From Vibrio hippocampi (GTDB taxonomy: Bacteria > Pseudomonadota > Gammaproteobacteria > Enterobacterales > Vibrionaceae), in NCBI RefSeq assembly GCF_921292975.1, contig NZ_CAKLCM010000002.1:1860001-1924000 (forward strand): DNA of 64,000 bases, written 5' to 3'. Of the stretch, positions 60,118 to 64,000 are shown piece after piece; position 1 is the first letter of the stretch; every line of letters starts with the position of its first letter. The notes below the pieces were generated by a model. That model did not search any database, was not told the DNA's origin, and saw only the letters and a program-made list of their open reading frames with translations. The translations under genes were made by a program, and so were the position numbers.

Positions 60118-60579
60118 TCACATGACAACATTTATATTTAAATTATTGATTTTATTTATTTTAATGTCGGCTATTTGATCCATTTCATAAATGCAAACAT
60201 ACGAATTTAAGCTGATATTTTGATATTTAGTCACTAGTTTATATTTCCCATTGTTAATATCTTTATACAATAAGGATAACAAATCGTTACAGTTCTTTGG
60301 ACCACTGTTTGATAAAACGATCCACCCTCGGTGATCGAATTCAACGCTCTGTCCGTCCACTTCTAGTACTTTAGGCTGATTATTGAGTAACCAAAGATGA
60401 TGCAGTTGGTTAATTCGTTGCTGCATCGTCTTAGCAATGACGACAGCTTTAGTACGCATAATCTTTTCTTGGTTGCGGTTAAAGCAGCCTAAAAATGTTG
60501 CGATTAACGCCAACACCACACCTAACCATATCAACCAACGCAGCGTGTTATTTTGAAACAGGACGCTCTTAATTTGCAC
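60118..60579 (-). CDS. mshF: MSHA biogenesis protein MshF
   Basis: The 153-residue protein has a single N-terminal membrane helix (about 12-32, WLIWLGVVLALIATFLGCF) and a short periplasmic part with two cysteines. Sequence similarity within this family is weak, so the name rests mainly on position between mshG and mshB. The last 15 residues are very rich in Asn and Ile, and the 3' end is more AT-rich than its neighbours. Confidence 0.82.
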   Translation of the reverse strand: MQIKSVLFQNNTLRWLIWLGVVLALIATFLGCFNRNQEKIMRTKAVVIAKTMQQRINQLHHLWLLNNQPKVLEVDGQSVEFDHRGWIVLSNSGPKNCNDLLSLLYKDINNGKYKLVTKYQNISLNSYVCIYEMDQIADIKINKINNLNINVVM

Positions 60580-60585
60580 GTCAGT

Positions 60586-61809
60586 TTACGCTCCCTTCAT
60601 TGCGTCTAGCATGCCCCACATAGGCAAGAAGATACCTAAAGCAAGCACTAACACCATCGCGGCAACGATGAGGAGTAATATCGGTTCGATGCGTGCCGTT
60701 AAGGTTTTGAGGTCATAATCGACCTCTCTATCGTAAAAATCTGACACCTCTAGCAACAACTCATCAATTCGACCCGTCTCTTCACCAACCGATATCATCT
60801 GGATCACCAGAGGCGTAAAGATATTGGCATTTACTGCCGTTGAAGAGACGCTACTGCCAGCCTCAATCGCCCCCTTCATTTCAATAATGCGATTCTCTAA
60901 AAACTTGTTATCGATCGCTTCCGCCGAGAGTCCAAGAGATTGGTTAAGCGGAACGCCCGCCTTAAGCATCAAAGAAAAGGTTCGTGAAAAACGTGATAAC
61001 TGGGCACGGTTCAATATGCCACCGACGATGGGCATCTTAAGTTTCAATTTATCCCACTTTTCTCGCCCCACTTCAGTCGCTAGCCAAGCACGGAAAGCAA
61101 ACAGCCCTCCGATAATGAGGGCAATAAGCAGCAACCAGTAGTTGACAAAGAAATTCGAGGTTGCAATCAGGACACGTGTCGGCAAAGGAAGATCGACACC
61201 AAATCGAGCAAACATATCGGAAAACTGAGGAATAACCTTCAGGTTAAGTACAAACATTGCGCCGAGGATAAAGGTCAGTACAAACATAGGATAGCGCATC
61301 GCCGCTTTGATACGCTTGCGAGTTTCCACCTCTTGTTCGTAGTAACTGGCCAACTGTTCTAGTGCCTGATCTAAGCGACCGGTATTCTCACCCACGGCGA
61401 TCATAGAAACAAACAGCGGACTAAACACGTGCGAATGCATCTGCATACATGATGACAGGTTGCGACCATTAGTCAGTTCATTCACGACTTCCTCAAGAGC
61501 GCTTTTGAGCTCTTTGTTGGTGCAGTTTTGTGTCAAACCTTTCATGGAGCGCAGCAGCGGTACCCCCGCTTTGGTCAGACTGAAAAGCTGACGGCAAAAG
61601 ATCACTAAGACCTCAAGGGGCACTGAGGGTTTGAGTAATTCATTAAGGTTATCAATCAGTGATTTACCTGAGCTACCTTGGCGGATCTCGATAGGAATGA
61701 CACCACGCGAGATCAAAATACCCGCTGCGGTCTCTTCATTCGGAGACTCAAGGGTTCCTGAGACTTCGCTGCCATTGATATCACGGCCGGTATAAACGTA
61801 ATTTGGCAT
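60586..61809 (-). CDS. mshG: MSHA inner-membrane platform protein MshG
   Basis: This 407-residue GspF/PilC-family protein has two similar halves, with T2SSF signatures SLTKAGVPLLRSMKGL near 94-109 and SLMLKAGVPLNQSLGLSAEA near 285-304. It has three membrane segments, the last near the C-terminus (ILLLIVAAMVLVLALGIFLPM). It anchors the assembly ATPase MshE and moves pilin subunits. It starts 14 bases after mshE. Confidence 0.96.
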   Translation of the reverse strand: MPNYVYTGRDINGSEVSGTLESPNEETAAGILISRGVIPIEIRQGSSGKSLIDNLNELLKPSVPLEVLVIFCRQLFSLTKAGVPLLRSMKGLTQNCTNKELKSALEEVVNELTNGRNLSSCMQMHSHVFSPLFVSMIAVGENTGRLDQALEQLASYYEQEVETRKRIKAAMRYPMFVLTFILGAMFVLNLKVIPQFSDMFARFGVDLPLPTRVLIATSNFFVNYWLLLIALIIGGLFAFRAWLATEVGREKWDKLKLKMPIVGGILNRAQLSRFSRTFSLMLKAGVPLNQSLGLSAEAIDNKFLENRIIEMKGAIEAGSSVSSTAVNANIFTPLVIQMISVGEETGRIDELLLEVSDFYDREVDYDLKTLTARIEPILLLIVAAMVLVLALGIFLPMWGMLDAMKGA

Positions 61810-61822
61810 ACTATTCTCTTAC

Positions 61823-63550
61823 CTAGATATAGATTGGCTCAATATCGATAGAAGCATCGCCTTCACCCAATGCCATGACTTCATCTAAGCTAACGGTTCC
61901 GGACATGGCTAACTCCATGGCAGAGACAACCAGAGGTTTATACTCCGTGCTCGCGCGTGCGGTTTGGGCAAATAGCACGGCATCATTAGCACGCAAAGCA
62001 TCCATCATGGCACTGTCGAGTTCCAACATCTCAAACACGCCAATTCGACCTCGAAATCCTGTCAGATTACAGTTTTGACAGCCTTGTCCTTTTTGAAAAC
62101 CATGAGTGACCTGATTGGGGAAACGTGATAACAACCACTGTTTAGTATGATCATCGAGGTGATGGTCATGGGAACAATCAGGACAAATACGCCTAACCAA
62201 ACGCTGAGCAACCACGGCTCGCACCGCACTGGCAACCAGATAACCCGGCGCGCCCATGTCCATCATTCGCAGTGCGCTGTCTACCGAATCATTGGTGTGT
62301 AATGTCGAAAGCACTAAGTGACCCGTCAGTGCGGCTCGCAGACCGATCTCAACCGTCTCTTGGTCACGCATCTCACCGACTAGGATAATATCCGGGTCTT
62401 GGCGCAAGAACGTTCTTAAAATGGACGAGAAATCTAGATTGATCTTAGAGTTAACCTGAACTTGGTTAATACGCGGCAGACGGTATTCCACCGGATCTTC
62501 CGCAGTAATGATCTTTTTCGCTGGGCTGTTTAACTCGGTAAGCGCACCGTATAGCGTAGTAGTTTTACCTGAACCCGTTGGACCGGTCACCAAAATCATA
62601 CCGTGCGGTCGACGCAGTTGGCGGCGAAGTTTAACCAGAAGATCACTCGGTAAACCAGAATCTTCTAAACGACGCACACCTTTTGACTGATTCAACAGAC
62701 GCATCACGACAGATTCACCATACTCTACTGGCATGGTCGACATACGAATATCGACCGATTGACCTTTTGCTCGAATATTAAAACGACCATCTTGAGGTAA
62801 ACGCTTTTCTGAAATATCCAAGTTCGCCATTAACTTGAGACGCAGTACCAATGCTGACGCGATGTTGACCTCATTCAGTAAGGTCTCGTGTAACACACCA
62901 TCAATACGCTGTCTTAGGCGCAACACATCGGCATCAGGCTCAATATGAATATCCGAGGCACCGACCTGAATCGCATCTTCGAACATAGAGTTGATCAGTT
63001 TAACGACGGTAACTTCTTCACTCTCACCCACATCAGCGCTAAATTCAAACGAGTCGGTGGATTGGTGTTCCGCTTGCAACTGCTCGGCAAATGAGGCGAT
63101 CTCTTTGGTGCGTCGATAGTAGCGATCAAAGCCGTCAATCAGTTGCTGCTCTGGTGCAATCACAAACTCTATCGAGTATTGACCTAATTGGTTCAGCAGA
63201 GACTCTTGAGCGAATAGATCCGCCGGATCACTCATGGCGACCCTTAAGGTATTTTCATCCTTTCGACCAATAACCAACGCTCGCAAACGCCTTGCGTGTA
63301 CCTCTGGCAATAATTGCACAGATTCAGTCTCTATTTGGGCACGGCTTAAGTCGATAAGGGGCAAGCTCAATTGCTGAGACAAGAAACTCAGCATCTGCTG
63401 TTCGCTCAACATACCGAGATCAATCAGCGTTGCTCCGAGTTTACGTCCGGTATTACGTTGTGTCGCTAATGCTTGTTGCAGCTGTGACTCATTGATAATG
63501 GCTTCTTCAACCAGCAAATCACCCAGTCGTTTTCGTAGCTTAATTTGCAT
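61823..63550 (-). CDS. mshE: MSHA pilus assembly ATPase MshE, c-di-GMP-responsive
   Basis: At 575 residues this GspE/PilB-type ATPase has the N-terminal MshEN motif in two halves: RLGDLLVEEAIINESQLQQAL (about 8-28) and LGATLIDLGMLSEQQMLSFL (about 37-56). This is the segment shown to bind cyclic di-GMP in V. cholerae MshE. The ATPase part has Walker A GPTGSGKTT, an Asp box, Walker B DIILVGEMRD and a tetracysteine zinc site (ICPDC ... CQNC). It powers pilus extension. The start overlaps the mshN stop by 11 bases. Confidence 0.97.
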   Translation of the reverse strand: MQIKLRKRLGDLLVEEAIINESQLQQALATQRNTGRKLGATLIDLGMLSEQQMLSFLSQQLSLPLIDLSRAQIETESVQLLPEVHARRLRALVIGRKDENTLRVAMSDPADLFAQESLLNQLGQYSIEFVIAPEQQLIDGFDRYYRRTKEIASFAEQLQAEHQSTDSFEFSADVGESEEVTVVKLINSMFEDAIQVGASDIHIEPDADVLRLRQRIDGVLHETLLNEVNIASALVLRLKLMANLDISEKRLPQDGRFNIRAKGQSVDIRMSTMPVEYGESVVMRLLNQSKGVRRLEDSGLPSDLLVKLRRQLRRPHGMILVTGPTGSGKTTTLYGALTELNSPAKKIITAEDPVEYRLPRINQVQVNSKINLDFSSILRTFLRQDPDIILVGEMRDQETVEIGLRAALTGHLVLSTLHTNDSVDSALRMMDMGAPGYLVASAVRAVVAQRLVRRICPDCSHDHHLDDHTKQWLLSRFPNQVTHGFQKGQGCQNCNLTGFRGRIGVFEMLELDSAMMDALRANDAVLFAQTARASTEYKPLVVSAMELAMSGTVSLDEVMALGEGDASIDIEPIYI

Positions 63551-64000
63551 TGCCGCTCTCCTCCAAGCTCGCGAGTACCTTCAAACGATCGCGAATAAAT
63601 GCTTTAGACTGACTAGAGATACCAATCATGTTGAGGGCTTTTTGATAAGATTCTTTGGCCTGAGCAAACTCCATTTTTCGCTCTTGTTGAATGGCTAAAC
63701 CCATCCACCAACGAGCATTCAGCCTGTCTTTCACTGTCAACAGCTGATAACTTTCATAGGCAAGATCGGTCTGTTTATTGCGTTGTGCTAAACCAGCGCG
63801 TAAAGAGAGATACTCTTGACTTGGGTTGTTCGGTAAATACACCAACGGTGTTAAGGCTGCTTCTTGTTGCTGCTCTTTAATTAACAGCTTGGTCAGTGCA
63901 ATGCGCAGCCCTTCACCTTCTGTGTTTCTATTAATACCATCTTCTAGCAGTTGGTAGGCTTTATTGATTTGTCCTTTACCGTAGTAAAGCGCCGCTAACT
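63540..64000 (-). CDS. mshN: MSHA biogenesis TPR protein MshN, C-terminal part, cut by window edge
   Basis: The frame is open from the stop at 63540 through the end of the window, giving 153 complete codons. It holds at least three tetratricopeptide-like helical pairs (for instance LAALYYGKGQINKAYQLLED, LRAGLAQRNKQTDLAYESYQLL and WWMGLAIQQERKMEFAQAKESYQKAL). The name comes from the TPR content and its place directly before mshE; MshN is thought to act as a pilus assembly scaffold. The N-terminal membrane part lies outside the window. Confidence 0.85.
   Translation of the reverse strand, partial: LAALYYGKGQINKAYQLLEDGINRNTEGEGLRIALTKLLIKEQQQEAALTPLVYLPNNPSQEYLSLRAGLAQRNKQTDLAYESYQLLTVKDRLNARWWMGLAIQQERKMEFAQAKESYQKALNMIGISSQSKAFIRDRLKVLASLEESGNAN

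Overview
The window is a contiguous piece of the main chromosome of a Vibrio species (Vibrionaceae, Gammaproteobacteria). The evidence is a nearly complete MSHA (mannose-sensitive haemagglutinin) type IV pilus locus next to mreBCD, a glycosyltransferase of the MJ1255/VC2487 family, and core blocks in the usual gammaproteobacterial order: leuABCD, lptD-surA-pdxA-rsmA-apaGH, obgE-rpmA-rplU, and mdh/argR. I cannot name the species. No rRNA, tRNA, CRISPR array, insertion sequence, integrase or prophage is visible, and most of the window is conserved core genome.

Layout. (1) 1-7643, minus strand: the start of an acyl-CoA synthetase cut by the window edge, a glycosyltransferase/PAP2 phosphatase pair, and an RND multidrug-efflux operon (tetR-type regulator, membrane fusion protein, RND pump). 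(2) 7959-13023, plus strand: the leucine operon with promoter, leader peptide, attenuator, leuA, leuB, leuC, leuD and terminator. (3) 13125-21876: a periplasmic DUF547 protein, djlA (minus), then lptD, surA, pdxA, rsmA, apaG and apaH, which cover outer-membrane assembly, B6 synthesis, rRNA methylation and Ap4A removal. A sigma-E-like promoter lies before surA. (4) 22011-29609: folA, yjjB-yjjP, obgE, rpmA, rplU, ispB, a 63-residue unknown protein, mdh and argR. (5) 29669-34532: a TAXI-type TRAP uptake system (binding protein, fused permease, universal stress protein) with a CRP-like site upstream. (6) 34558-43658: a 2-hydroxyacid dehydrogenase, rluA, rapA, a PIN-PhoH ATPase, tldD and a nitrilase-family amidohydrolase. 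(7) 43663-52145, minus: yhdP, rng, maf, mreD, mreC, mreB. These cover envelope lipid transport, RNA processing, nucleotide house-cleaning and rod shape. (8) 52296-64000, minus: MSHA genes in the order mshN (partial), E, G, F, B, A, C, D, O, P, Q, running into the cell-shape cluster.

How the genes work together. The msh genes form one machine: MshE (ATPase with a c-di-GMP-binding N-terminal motif), MshG (platform), MshA (major pilin) and the minor pilins MshB/C/D/O/P plus MshQ. A strong promoter before mshB and an intrinsic terminator just after mshA fit high expression of the major pilin relative to the minor pilins. LptD and SurA are functionally coupled, because SurA chaperones LptD. RluA and RapA, and RNase G, Maf and Mre, are common housekeeping neighbours.

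The most unusual property is the density of short tandem repeats at gene boundaries. There are ten arrays with units of 6, 7 or 15-19 bp. Some reshape start codons or N-termini (tetR, maf, mshP). I found no convincing new defence or mobile system.
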